Source of the DNA: Methylococcaceae bacterium UBA7658
Lineage (GTDB): Bacteria > Pseudomonadota > Gammaproteobacteria > Methylococcales > Methylomonadaceae
DNA: 38,320 bases
Assembly (NCBI GenBank): GCA_002483425.1
Contig: DLHW01000005.1
Coordinates: 104,310 to 142,629 of the forward strand
Reading direction: 5' to 3'
Of this stretch, positions 16,749-23,867 are shown in pieces. Made by a program: the position numbers and the translations under genes. Numbering within the stretch: the first letter of the stretch is position 1; the number at the start of each line of letters is the position of its first letter. A model generated the notes under the pieces. The model did no database searches, was not told the origin of the DNA, and saw only the letters and a program-made list of their open reading frames with translations.

Positions 16749-17231
16749 TCAATGCCCACCATGACCGCTTCCCGAAGTATTTACCACATCCTTCCGCTTC
16801 AAGATATAACCGTCTGCGCCGTCTTTCGTGATCCGGTTGCCGTCTTCATCTAGCTTAATCAGCATGTCGTCTTCGATTAAATACTGCTGCGTGGTGGTGG
16901 AGCCTTTTTTCGGCGTTAAAACCAGCGTATTACCGTTCTCGCCTAGGGTAAACTTGCCTTTTTCCACAATTTCCCGGTCTGACTTACCAACATACAGGGA
17001 AATGTAGACATAGCTATTGTTATTGTTTAACGCCAGCGTCGTGCGTATGCCCTGGCAATCGGAACAAGGATAAAAGCCCAGATAAAGCCCCGACATATTG
17101 AGGGCTTTTTGTGCGTGTTGCCCATCTGTAGTGCTGGCGGTTTCAGCAAAAACCGGATTGCAACTTAGGCAAATAAAGATAATCAGTAACAAAGCCGAAA
17201 ACGATTTATTTTTTTGTTGAGATGTTTGCAT
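16749..17231 (-). CDS. NlpE-N-domain protein (copper-resistance/envelope-stress type)
   Basis: A 160-residue exported protein with a single NlpE N-terminal domain. In E. coli, NlpE is an outer-membrane lipoprotein that signals envelope and copper stress to CpxA. The domain signature GLYLGFYPCSDCQGIRTTLAL includes the CxxC. The start at 17231 was selected because a signal peptide begins there. The signal ends in NPVFA rather than a clear lipobox (the cysteine context ICLSC is poor), so a soluble periplasmic form is possible. The C-terminus is His/Gly-rich (GSGHGGH), a possible metal-binding tail. It lies inside the pqq operon between pqqC and pqqD. Confidence 0.75.
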   Translation of the reverse strand: MQTSQQKNKSFSALLLIIFICLSCNPVFAETASTTDGQHAQKALNMSGLYLGFYPCSDCQGIRTTLALNNNNSYVYISLYVGKSDREIVEKGKFTLGENGNTLVLTPKKGSTTTQQYLIEDDMLIKLDEDGNRITKDGADGYILKRKDVVNTSGSGHGGH

Positions 17232-17325
17232 GGTTTTTGCCTTATAATAAAGGATTGATGAAGTAAGTCTCGATGTTCCTATCTTGTTTGTCCCAGAGTT
17301 TGATTTTAACATTAGTTGGGATTCA

Positions 17326-17361
17326 AACCTCACCTGTAAGCTACAAAATTTCTAACATACG
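17326..17361 (-). repeat. partial copy of the pqqB-C repeat end
   Basis: This 36-nt stretch matches 18715-18751 at about 30 of 37 positions with one gap, by hand alignment. It includes the uninterrupted CTACAAAAT and AACATACG blocks. Both copies lie just beyond the 3' end of a non-pqq gene (17392 and 18774). Only the right-hand end of the larger repeat is present here. Confidence 0.55.
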
Positions 17362-17391
17362 TGATAAAACGAATTCACTGCAAATTACGGG

Positions 17392-17871
17392 TTATTGTGG
17401 TTTTGATACGGATTTAAAAGGCTGAGATAAATCAAGTTCCAATTTCCATAAGCCCTTCTCTTTTATCATTTTTACATCTTTTGTTTCATTCATTGTTGGA
17501 ATGGAAATTGTTATGACGGCAGCATCGTCATTATTTTTCACGGATACCAACTTGTAAGAAGGTGTTTCTATAAACGAACGTAAAATTTTGCTTTTATCAT
17601 TCACTGAACGGATAAATTTTTCTTCGGGTGTTAATTTGGCGTCCGTTTTAACGCCTAACGCATCAAGATGCTGGGCGATTATCATTTCCCCAATTTCAAG
17701 TTCCTGTTTGGTTTTTTGACTGAGTTGGCGGTAAACATCCGCCCAATTTTCTTTTTTAATGTCGGCTTGTATGCGGGCGAAAGCTTTATCAGGCTTGTCT
17801 GACGCAAGCAATAAGAATCCAATTCCAAAAATAACGGCTATGGCTATTAAAAACTTTTTCAGTGAAAACAT
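17392..17871 (-). CDS. hypothetical signal-anchored periplasmic protein
   Basis: A 159-residue protein with an N-terminal hydrophobic anchor (FLIAIAVIFGIGFLLLAS) and a charged extracytoplasmic domain. The domain has a helical first half (AFARIQADIKKENWADVYRQ) followed by alternating strands ending GLWKLELDLSQPF. This layout recalls NTF2-like/DUF4878 lipoproteins, but I cannot assign a family. It starts 15 nt after pqqC and is probably cotranscribed with it. It is not a known PQQ gene. Confidence 0.65.
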   Translation of the reverse strand: MFSLKKFLIAIAVIFGIGFLLLASDKPDKAFARIQADIKKENWADVYRQLSQKTKQELEIGEMIIAQHLDALGVKTDAKLTPEEKFIRSVNDKSKILRSFIETPSYKLVSVKNNDDAAVITISIPTMNETKDVKMIKEKGLWKLELDLSQPFKSVSKPQ

Positions 17872-17886
17872 CTTGCCCTGACGCCA

Positions 17887-18618
17887 CTATTTAGCGACAT
17901 TAAAGTACGGCGGCATCTTGTTGATATAGGCTATGTACATCGCATCCGCCATTGACCACAGCACGTCCAGCTTAAACTGCAATATTTTAATCATCCGATC
18001 TTGTTGTTCCCGGGTTTTATACCAGTCTAGAGTTATCGCCAAGCCGTGTTCGACATCGCGGCGGGCTTCGGTCAGGCGTTTGCGGAAATAGGCGTAGCCA
18101 TCCTTGTCGATCCAGGGATAATGTTCCGGCCAGTTGTCCAGGCGTTGCTGGTGGATTTTCGGCGCGAACAGTTCGGTTAATGACGAACTAGCGGCCTCGT
18201 GCCATTCGGCTTGGCGAGCGAAGTTGACATAAGCATCGACGGCAAAACGTACGCCGGGTAAGACGTGCTGTTCGGAGGTGATTTCTTCGCGGGTTAAGCC
18301 CACCGCCATGCCCAGCTGTATCCAAGCTTCGATGCCGCCAGGGTCGCCGGGATGGCCGTCGTGATCCATGATGCGCTGAATCCATTTGGCGCGGGTTTCG
18401 CGGTCAGGGCAGTTGGCTAGGATATTGGCATCCTTGCGAGGAATGTTAACCTGATAATAATAGCGGTTGGCGACCCAGCCTTGGATTTGCTCCTTGGTTA
18501 ACTTACCTTCATTCATCAGTGTGTGGTAAGGATGATGGATGTGGTAATACTTTTCCATGCCGCGCAATTGGGCTTCGAATTCGGTGCGAGACCAGGGTTT
18601 TTGTTCGGTATGATTCAT
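17887..18618 (-). CDS. pqqC: PqqC, pyrroloquinoline-quinone synthase
   Basis: A 243-residue cofactorless oxidase of the heme-oxygenase-like fold that carries out the last ring closure and eight-electron oxidation to PQQ. Diagnostic segments are KYYHIHHPYHTLMNEGKL, GWVANRYYYQVNIPRKDA and IMDHDGHPGDPGGIEAW, which hold active-site His, Tyr and Arg residues. Length and sequence are canonical. It is separated from pqqB by about 1.2 kb containing two inserted genes and two palindromic repeats. The right-hand repeat ends only 22 nt before its start codon. Confidence 0.97.
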   Translation of the reverse strand: MNHTEQKPWSRTEFEAQLRGMEKYYHIHHPYHTLMNEGKLTKEQIQGWVANRYYYQVNIPRKDANILANCPDRETRAKWIQRIMDHDGHPGDPGGIEAWIQLGMAVGLTREEITSEQHVLPGVRFAVDAYVNFARQAEWHEAASSSLTELFAPKIHQQRLDNWPEHYPWIDKDGYAYFRKRLTEARRDVEHGLAITLDWYKTREQQDRMIKILQFKLDVLWSMADAMYIAYINKMPPYFNVAK

Positions 18619-18639
18619 AAGCTAATTTATTGTTTGCAA

Positions 18640-18729
18640 CTTGTAGGTCACATTGCCGCGTTAGCGGTTATGTGACATTTTGGGAATATTCATAATGTCA
18701 GGAATCACATGCGCAACCTGACCTACAAG
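18640..18729. repeat. MITE-like palindromic repeat upstream of pqqC
   Basis: The outer arms CTTGTAGGTCA (18640-18650) and TGACCTACAAG (18719-18729) are perfect 11-bp inverted repeats about 90 bp apart. An inner pair, TGACATT near 18674 and AATGTCA near 18704, gives a second nested stem. Its size, nested palindromy and intergenic position fit a short non-autonomous dispersed element. It occupies nearly the entire space between the inserted gene pair and pqqC. Confidence 0.7.
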
Positions 18730-18773
18730 GCTACAAAATGCCCAACATACGAGATTTATTGATAATAAAAGCA

Positions 18774-19211
18774 TTAAGATAAAGTAAATTCAGATCGCAA
18801 AAGTTTTCTTTTTGACGAATCGGTAGAACGACTTTTACTACCTACGATGGATATTAGCTCAAGGGGAATTGAATCTCCAAAACTAGCCGCATAAGCATGA
18901 CAAACCTCACTCCATTGTCCGTTTCTAAATAAAGAAAGGACAACCGATTTTAAGCCTTGATAAGAAATATTTAATTTCTGGTTAAATTCATTTTCAAAGT
19001 CAGACCAATTTACTTCTTCTGAGTTAGTTATTTTTTTATCGAATATTTCAAAAATATCATGCGCTTTATCCAAATCTTGTTCAGACCAATTAAAATCAAC
19101 AACTAGTGATGCAATTGGGTTTTCTGAATGGTTTAATGATTCCGCAAGCAATTTGACGTGGAACTCCAATTTATTGAGCCTACAAATAATTTCGTCTAGG
19201 TTGTTCATCAT
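18774..19211 (-). CDS. hypothetical protein, second gene of a pair inserted between pqqB and pqqC
   Basis: A 145-residue soluble protein with no family I recognise. The N-terminus is a probable coiled helix (LDEIICRLNKLEFHVKLLAES). The middle is acidic (FNWSEQDLDKAHDIFEIFDK) and the C-terminus basic and serine-rich. Its start overlaps the stop of the upstream gene by four bases (ATGA), so the two are translationally coupled. The coding sequence is visibly AT-richer than pqqB and pqqC on either side, which suggests recent acquisition. Confidence 0.65.
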   Translation of the reverse strand: MMNNLDEIICRLNKLEFHVKLLAESLNHSENPIASLVVDFNWSEQDLDKAHDIFEIFDKKITNSEEVNWSDFENEFNQKLNISYQGLKSVVLSLFRNGQWSEVCHAYAASFGDSIPLELISIVGSKSRSTDSSKRKLLRSEFTLS

Positions 19212-19666
19212 AATTTCCCATCAAGTTTGAAAACGATTGAATTAATATCTGAGAGGGATTCTTGCAGAAGACACTGGACAACATAAGGATCAACTGGACT
19301 TTGCGTGTTGTTAACCTCGTACTTCCTAAGGTAATCCTGGCCATCAACAATCTTTTGACGAATTGCAGTGTTATTGCCATTAAGAACATGAGAGCTAAGA
19401 ATATGATCAAAGTGTGGCCAAATTCTATCTAGCGCATCTTTAATTTTAAATCCACGAGGCATACTTGATTGATCACGTGGAAGCTTTCTAACCTCTTCCT
19501 GACATCTATAAAGGGATTCCGCTATTCTCATAAGCGACACTTTCTCTACATCAATCTTGATTTGAGCAGAGTATTTTTTAGCTTTTTTGGCTTGATTAAG
19601 GGTGAATATGGCTCCACAAACCGTTATTATGGCTGAACATATTGCGATTATACTATCTGGTATCAA
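19208..19666 (-). CDS. hypothetical membrane-anchored protein, first gene of the inserted pair
   Basis: A 152-residue protein with one N-terminal transmembrane helix (IIAICSAIITVCGAIFTLNQA) followed by a basic stretch (KKAKKYSAQIK) and a helical cytoplasmic domain. This architecture is common in small accessory proteins of genomic islands, but no family could be named. It is coupled by a 4-nt overlap to the next gene. The gene pair lies between two different palindromic repeats and interrupts the usual pqqB-pqqC adjacency. Confidence 0.65.
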   Translation of the reverse strand: MIPDSIIAICSAIITVCGAIFTLNQAKKAKKYSAQIKIDVEKVSLMRIAESLYRCQEEVRKLPRDQSSMPRGFKIKDALDRIWPHFDHILSSHVLNGNNTAIRQKIVDGQDYLRKYEVNNTQSPVDPYVVQCLLQESLSDINSIVFKLDGKL

Positions 19667-19686
19667 GCAAACCCCTTATAAACAAT

Positions 19687-19779
19687 AAAGCTCGTAGGTT
19701 GGGGTGAACTTGTGAACCCCAACAAATTAATTCGCCTTTATTGTTGGGGTTCGTTCCTCACCCCAACCTACATTAGCTT
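19687..19779. repeat. nested palindromic repeat downstream of pqqB
   Basis: The outer arms GTAGGTTGGGGTGA (19694-19707) and TCACCCCAACCTAC (19758-19771) match perfectly over 14 bp, and flanking AAAGCT and AGCTTT extend them. The inner arms GAACCCCAACAA (19714-19725) and TTGTTGGGGTTC (19741-19752) match perfectly over 12 bp. From memory, near-identical GTAGGTTGGGGTGA elements are dispersed in other bacterial genomes, so this is probably a MITE or REP-like element. It begins about a dozen bases after the pqqB stop and may also act as a hairpin terminator or attenuator. Confidence 0.8.
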
Positions 19780-19791
19780 TGTTTGTAAAAA

Positions 19792-20703
19792 TCAAAGCTC
19801 TATTTCCAAGCCATCATACGCCAGTTCAATCCCGGCTTGAAGCAGTTGCCAGTGCGGTTCGGAATCCTCATCCAAAATCGGGTTGCTGTTGTTGATGTGG
19901 ATCAAGATTTTGCGGGCTTTCGGTACGCCATTCAAAACTTCGATCATGCCGCCGTTGCCCGATTGCGGCAGATGCCCCATTTCCGCCGCCGGTTTTTTGC
20001 TTAACCCCAAATCGATCATTTCGTTTTCCGACCAGAACGTACCGTCTACCAGAACACAATCTGCATTCAGCATATTGGCCATAACGTGATTTTCGATTTC
20101 GCCCAGTCCCGGCGCGTAATAGACTTTTTTCCCGGTGGAAATCTGTTCGATCACCAGACCGATGTTGTCGCCGTCGTGCGGGTCGTGGCGGTGCGGGGAG
20201 TAGGGCGGGGCTTTGCTTTTTAAGGATTGGGTGTAAAACCGCAGGTCTGCGATGGCGGGGATAGTAAAGCTGCCGCCGTCAATCGGCACGGGATGATGAT
20301 TCACCGTGCAGTAATGCGACAGCATGTTGAAGATGGGGAAGCCGGTGGTTAAATCCTGCTTGACCATCTCGGTGCAGTAAATATCTAAAGGCTTGCCTTC
20401 GCGCAACATTAATAAGCCGGTGGTGTGGTCGATCTGGCTGTCGATCAATAAGACGGCCTTGATGCCGGTATCGCGCAGGCCGTGCTTAGGCTGGATGGCG
20501 GGAAAAGCTTCCAATTGCGCACGAATGTCGGGCGAGGCGTTGATTAACAGCCAATTATTGCTGTCACTGCTGACTGCAATGGACGATTGCGTCCGTTTTT
20601 TGCCGTTCATCTCCCCTGAACGAATACGTTTGCAATTATGGCAATTGCAGTTCCACTGCGGAAAACCGCCGCCCGCGCCGGAACCGAGGACTCTTACTTT
20701 CAT
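19792..20703 (-). CDS. pqqB: PqqB, metallo-beta-lactamase-fold PQQ biosynthesis protein
   Basis: A 303-residue metallo-beta-lactamase-fold protein, proposed to hydroxylate the crosslinked Glu-Tyr intermediate in PQQ synthesis. The hallmark N-terminus VRVLGSGAGGGFPQWNCNC and the metal-site region around DSQIDHTTGLLMLREG are present. The start at 20703 was set by alignment to the canonical PqqB N-terminus; the frame continues 18 codons upstream without similarity and has no good ribosome-binding site at either position. It lies about 60 nt beyond the pqqA attenuator. Confidence 0.96.
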   Translation of the reverse strand: MKVRVLGSGAGGGFPQWNCNCHNCKRIRSGEMNGKKRTQSSIAVSSDSNNWLLINASPDIRAQLEAFPAIQPKHGLRDTGIKAVLLIDSQIDHTTGLLMLREGKPLDIYCTEMVKQDLTTGFPIFNMLSHYCTVNHHPVPIDGGSFTIPAIADLRFYTQSLKSKAPPYSPHRHDPHDGDNIGLVIEQISTGKKVYYAPGLGEIENHVMANMLNADCVLVDGTFWSENEMIDLGLSKKPAAEMGHLPQSGNGGMIEVLNGVPKARKILIHINNSNPILDEDSEPHWQLLQAGIELAYDGLEIEL

Positions 20704-20762
20704 GTGTTTGTACGTGATTAGGTTAAATGAACAAATGATAGAGGATTTGCCGTTCATTAGGC

Positions 20763-20792
20763 AAAAAAAAGGGGCTATCTAAGCCCCTTTTT
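20763..20792 (-). terminator. attenuator/terminator between pqqA and pqqB
   Basis: AAAAGGGGCT and AGCCCCTTTT form a perfect 10-bp stem (20767-20776 with 20782-20791) with a five-base loop. Read leftward, it is followed by eight T. It lies 20 nt after the pqqA stop. Partial termination here would give much more pqqA message than pqqB-E message, matching the stoichiometric use of PqqA as substrate, as known in other pqq operons. Confidence 0.85.
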
Positions 20793-20812
20793 GTTTACAA
20801 TCCGATAAACGC

Positions 20813-20887
20813 TTAACGGTTGTAGATGTACATGGTTACTTCAAAACCAAAACGCAGGTCTGTGTAACTTGGTGTTTCCCATTTCAT
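20813..20887 (-). CDS. pqqA: PqqA, ribosomally made PQQ precursor peptide
   Basis: A 24-residue peptide whose Glu and Tyr become the PQQ skeleton. It begins MKWETPSYTDLRFGFE and carries the conserved E16-x3-Y20 pair (FEVTMY), followed by IYNR. An excellent GGAGGT ribosome-binding site lies seven bases upstream. It has its own promoter and a terminator-like hairpin immediately after it, so it should be the most abundant part of the operon transcript. Confidence 0.97.
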   Translation of the reverse strand: MKWETPSYTDLRFGFEVTMYIYNR

Positions 20888-20919
20888 TGTCAACCTCCAG
20901 AAGTTTTAATTTGTTATAC

Positions 20920-20943
20920 GCTAGCTTGATCAAGAAAGCTAGC
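20920..20943 (-). promoter_or_regulatory. hairpin at the predicted 5' end of the pqqA transcript
   Basis: GCTAGCTT (20920-20927) pairs perfectly with AAGCTAGC (20936-20943). The predicted transcription start is about 20940, so the hairpin would sit at or next to the 5' terminus of the RNA. Such a structure commonly shields mRNA from 5'-dependent decay; it could also be a DNA operator overlapping the start site. Confidence 0.5.
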
Positions 20944-20946
20944 CGA

Positions 20947-20975
20947 AGTATACGACGATCTTTTTAATTTCGCAA
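20947..20975 (-). promoter_or_regulatory. sigma70-type promoter of the pqq operon
   Basis: Read leftward, TTGCGA (20975-20970) is followed by a 17-bp spacer and TATACT (20952-20947). This is a near-consensus promoter with ideal spacing, and it places the start about 50 nt upstream of the pqqA start codon. Confidence 0.7.
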
Positions 20976-21041
20976 CTGTTGATAATTGCAATTGCATGAG
21001 AGTTTAAAGAGAGTGCGATAGCTGTTTTTATGCAGTTAAAA

Positions 21042-21623
21042 TCATTGCGTTTTTAATAAGGCTAACGATAACTCTTGGCTAAAATTGCCTAATAGTTTGC
21101 TTAGAGCATGCACTGTCCCCGGATAAGACGTTTCGTTTAACGGCAAGTTAATAACCGAACGGCCGTTTTTTAAGATGACATTGTTTATTTCGTTCTTAAT
21201 CGTCCAATTGACTTCTAAATCGGCTGCTTTGCCGGGCGTGGCGTCGAAACGGACGATTTCGATAATAATTTGCCGGTCGACGGTGCCGTGGACGCTCCAA
21301 GGGTAGGTGCGAACGAGCGCGTCCGGTTGTAAAAGCGACAGATTTCGGGCTAAAACCGATACGATGTTGTCTTGTAACGGCGCAGCCCACTGCTGGAATT
21401 GGGCAATTTGAACGGTATTATCGGATAACCGGGTAATCATTTTTTTATTTTCTAATAAAGCGGGCAGCGAAAGCGGGCCGATGCCTATTGAATGCCGTGT
21501 CTTGATTTCAAGGTTTGCGTTAATCGAACCCGGTATCGGTTCCAACACGTAGTATTGAACCGCCGGAGAGCTTGCGCAAGCCGGTAACAGTATAGAAAGG
21601 AGCAGACCAAGCGCTTTTATCAT
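21042..21623 (-). CDS. pqiC: PqiC-like lipoprotein (ABC-type transport auxiliary, DUF330)
   Basis: A 193-residue outer-membrane lipoprotein of the PqiC family. The lipobox lies at ILLPAC (Cys16). The following VQYYVLEP and IGIGPLSLPALLENKKMITR segments are typical of this family. PqiC forms the outer-membrane end of the PqiABC intermembrane phospholipid conduit. It is the last gene of the pqi unit and starts 2 nt after pqiB ends. Confidence 0.85.
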   Translation of the reverse strand: MIKALGLLLSILLPACASSPAVQYYVLEPIPGSINANLEIKTRHSIGIGPLSLPALLENKKMITRLSDNTVQIAQFQQWAAPLQDNIVSVLARNLSLLQPDALVRTYPWSVHGTVDRQIIIEIVRFDATPGKAADLEVNWTIKNEINNVILKNGRSVINLPLNETSYPGTVHALSKLLGNFSQELSLALLKTQ

Positions 21624-21625
21624 GT

Positions 21626-23257
21626 TTATTCCTCTTCTTTGCCGCGAATTAACGATTCGGGATGTTGTTCGAGGTAATCCGCCAGTTGCTTCATCGCCCC
21701 GGCTGTTTTTGTCAGTTCTTGAAGTAATTTGTGAAATTCGTAATAACCGGTCGATCCAGGTTCTAAATTTCCGAGCACGTTTTGCGCCGATTTTAATGTT
21801 TTGCTAGAGGCCGCGAGCGTGTCTTTCACCGACAACAGGGCGTCGTTGGCTGTTGTCATAGTGCCTTGCGTAGCGGTAAGTAAAGCGGTGGCTGTTTTTG
21901 AGGTGTCTTGCAGCGTTTTCAGCGTTTGATTGATTTCATCCGTCATTTTATCCAACGGCAATTTCGCAAGTTTATCCATGATGATTTGCGCCGAGTGGGT
22001 GATTTCATCGAACGAATTGGCGGTTGTCGGGAATTCGGGGTAAGCGCCGTGGCGGTCGCGATTTATCTGACGTTTGCTTTCGGGATGAAAATCAAGGTCG
22101 ATCAAGAGTTGTCCGGTGACTAAACTTCCGGTTTGCAGTTGGGCGCGCAAACCTTTATCAATGAGTTGCGCCATGATGTCTTCGTGGCTGACTTTAAAGT
22201 TATCATTGATCGATACGATCCGTTCCGGTTCTATTTCAACGATAACCGGCACTTTAATTTCCGCGGTTTTTTTATCGAGTTCAAGGCTGATGTCAATCAC
22301 CCGGCCGACCGGGATGCCGCGAAGCTGAACGGGTGCGCCCTCGGCCAGTCCGCGCACCGAACCGTTAAAATGCATGACATATTTCAATGAATTGGTATAG
22401 GTAATTTGCGTGGATTCATCGTAAGTATCGTACAGCTGAAATACGCTGTTTTCCGGTTTCAAATCGGCGACCGAATCTTTCGGCGAAGCCCTGAATGCGA
22501 TACCTCCGCTCAATAAGGCGACTAAAGGTCCGGTTCTGACTTTAAATCCGTCGGCCCCGGCCGATAAATCGATACCGCTATTAATCCAAAAGCGGGTGTT
22601 TTTTCGCACGAAACTGTCATAAGGCGCATTAATAAAGACGGTCAATTGAATAGCGTCGCCGGTTTTTGCTAAGTCTTGGCTCAGTACTTCGCCCGCCGGG
22701 ATGCCCAGGAAATGAATCGGAGTGCCTGGGCTGATCGAGCCTATGCTGTTAGTTTCCAGAATAAACTGTTTGCCGTTGATTTCGCTTTTCAGAATGGGGG
22801 GTGAAATCAAGCCGGTATAATGTTGCTGGCGCTCTCCTAGTCCCGGTTTTAATTCTATGTACGATCCTGAAAGCAGCGTACTCAAACCTGAGATTCCGCT
22901 GAGTCCGACTTGCGGTTTAACAACCCAAAAATGGGCGCCCGCTTTCAGATAACCGGTTGCCGCTTTGTTCATTAACGCGGTGACGCGTATGGTCTTTAAG
23001 TCGTCGTTGATGGATATTGCGGTGACTTTACCTACGTCTACATCCAAATAACGAATTTTGGTTTTGTCGACCTCTAAACCTTCCGCGGTGGGAAAATCGA
23101 TGGTGATGACAAGGCCTTTTTCTGAAGCGGATTTATAAATCAGCCAAGCGCTGACTAATAGCGCGATGACCGGTAAGAACCAAACCAGCGGCAAGTCGAT
23201 CCGTTTGCTTAAAATGGCGTCGGACGCCTTAAAGTTTTCCTCGTTCGGATCAGTCAT
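21626..23257 (-). CDS. pqiB: PqiB, MCE-domain intermembrane transport protein
   Basis: A 543-residue protein with an N-terminal transmembrane helix (LVWFLPVIALLVSAWLIY) and three MCE (MlaD-type) domains, recognisable from repeats such as VKPQVGLSGISGLSTLLSG and LRGIPVGRVIDISLELD. E. coli PqiB is 546 residues with three MCE domains and forms a syringe-like tunnel across the periplasm. The C-terminus is a long helical region, as in PqiB. It overlaps the upstream pqiA half by 8 nt. Confidence 0.9.
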   Translation of the reverse strand: MTDPNEENFKASDAILSKRIDLPLVWFLPVIALLVSAWLIYKSASEKGLVITIDFPTAEGLEVDKTKIRYLDVDVGKVTAISINDDLKTIRVTALMNKAATGYLKAGAHFWVVKPQVGLSGISGLSTLLSGSYIELKPGLGERQQHYTGLISPPILKSEINGKQFILETNSIGSISPGTPIHFLGIPAGEVLSQDLAKTGDAIQLTVFINAPYDSFVRKNTRFWINSGIDLSAGADGFKVRTGPLVALLSGGIAFRASPKDSVADLKPENSVFQLYDTYDESTQITYTNSLKYVMHFNGSVRGLAEGAPVQLRGIPVGRVIDISLELDKKTAEIKVPVIVEIEPERIVSINDNFKVSHEDIMAQLIDKGLRAQLQTGSLVTGQLLIDLDFHPESKRQINRDRHGAYPEFPTTANSFDEITHSAQIIMDKLAKLPLDKMTDEINQTLKTLQDTSKTATALLTATQGTMTTANDALLSVKDTLAASSKTLKSAQNVLGNLEPGSTGYYEFHKLLQELTKTAGAMKQLADYLEQHPESLIRGKEEE

Positions 23258-23867
23258 GGCTGAGTTGGTGGTCCCAAATCAAACGCGGGTCGAAACTTTT
23301 GGCGGCGAACATTGTGAGCACCACGACCGCGGCAAAAGCCGTTGCGGCCGGGCCGGCGATAACGCTGGCGACGCCGCCTAAATCAACCAGTCCCACCAAA
23401 ATAGAGATCATAAAAATATCCAGCATCGACCAGCGTCCGACAAAAGCGATGATCCGGTACAGCCGCGTAAACAATAAGGCGTCGACTTGCCATTTAAAAT
23501 GCACACACAGTAATAAAAGGGTGATCCCCAATATTTTTAACAAAGGCACTAGGATACTGGCGATGAGCACAAGCAGGGCAATCGGAATCATATCTTGGTG
23601 GATCAAGGCCGCAATTCCGCCTGCAATCGTATGCCGGGCCGTTGCGCCGAGCTCGGTTACCGTCATAATCGGAAAGATATTAGCCGGAATATAAAGGCTC
23701 AAACTGCTGATAATCAACGCCGCAGTCAGATGAAGATTTTGATGCCGCCGTGCTGAAACCCGGCTTCGGCAAACCGGACAAATAAGCGTTGTGTTTGCTT
23801 TGATTAACTGCCCGCACTCGTGGCAACGGATAAATCCCTGTTTTAAGGCTGTAGCCGGGGCTTTCAT
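23250..23867 (-). CDS. PqiA-like integral membrane protein, second half
   Basis: A 205-residue membrane protein with a rubredoxin-like zinc site (CHECGQLIKANTTLICPVC) and four hydrophobic helices. It corresponds to the C-terminal half of E. coli PqiA (417 residues, two repeats of this unit). Here the two halves are separate genes with a 4-nt ATGA overlap. PqiA is the inner-membrane component of the PqiABC lipid-transport system. Confidence 0.85.
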   Translation of the reverse strand: MKAPATALKQGFIRCHECGQLIKANTTLICPVCRSRVSARRHQNLHLTAALIISSLSLYIPANIFPIMTVTELGATARHTIAGGIAALIHQDMIPIALLVLIASILVPLLKILGITLLLLCVHFKWQVDALLFTRLYRIIAFVGRWSMLDIFMISILVGLVDLGGVASVIAGPAATAFAAVVVLTMFAAKSFDPRLIWDHQLSHD

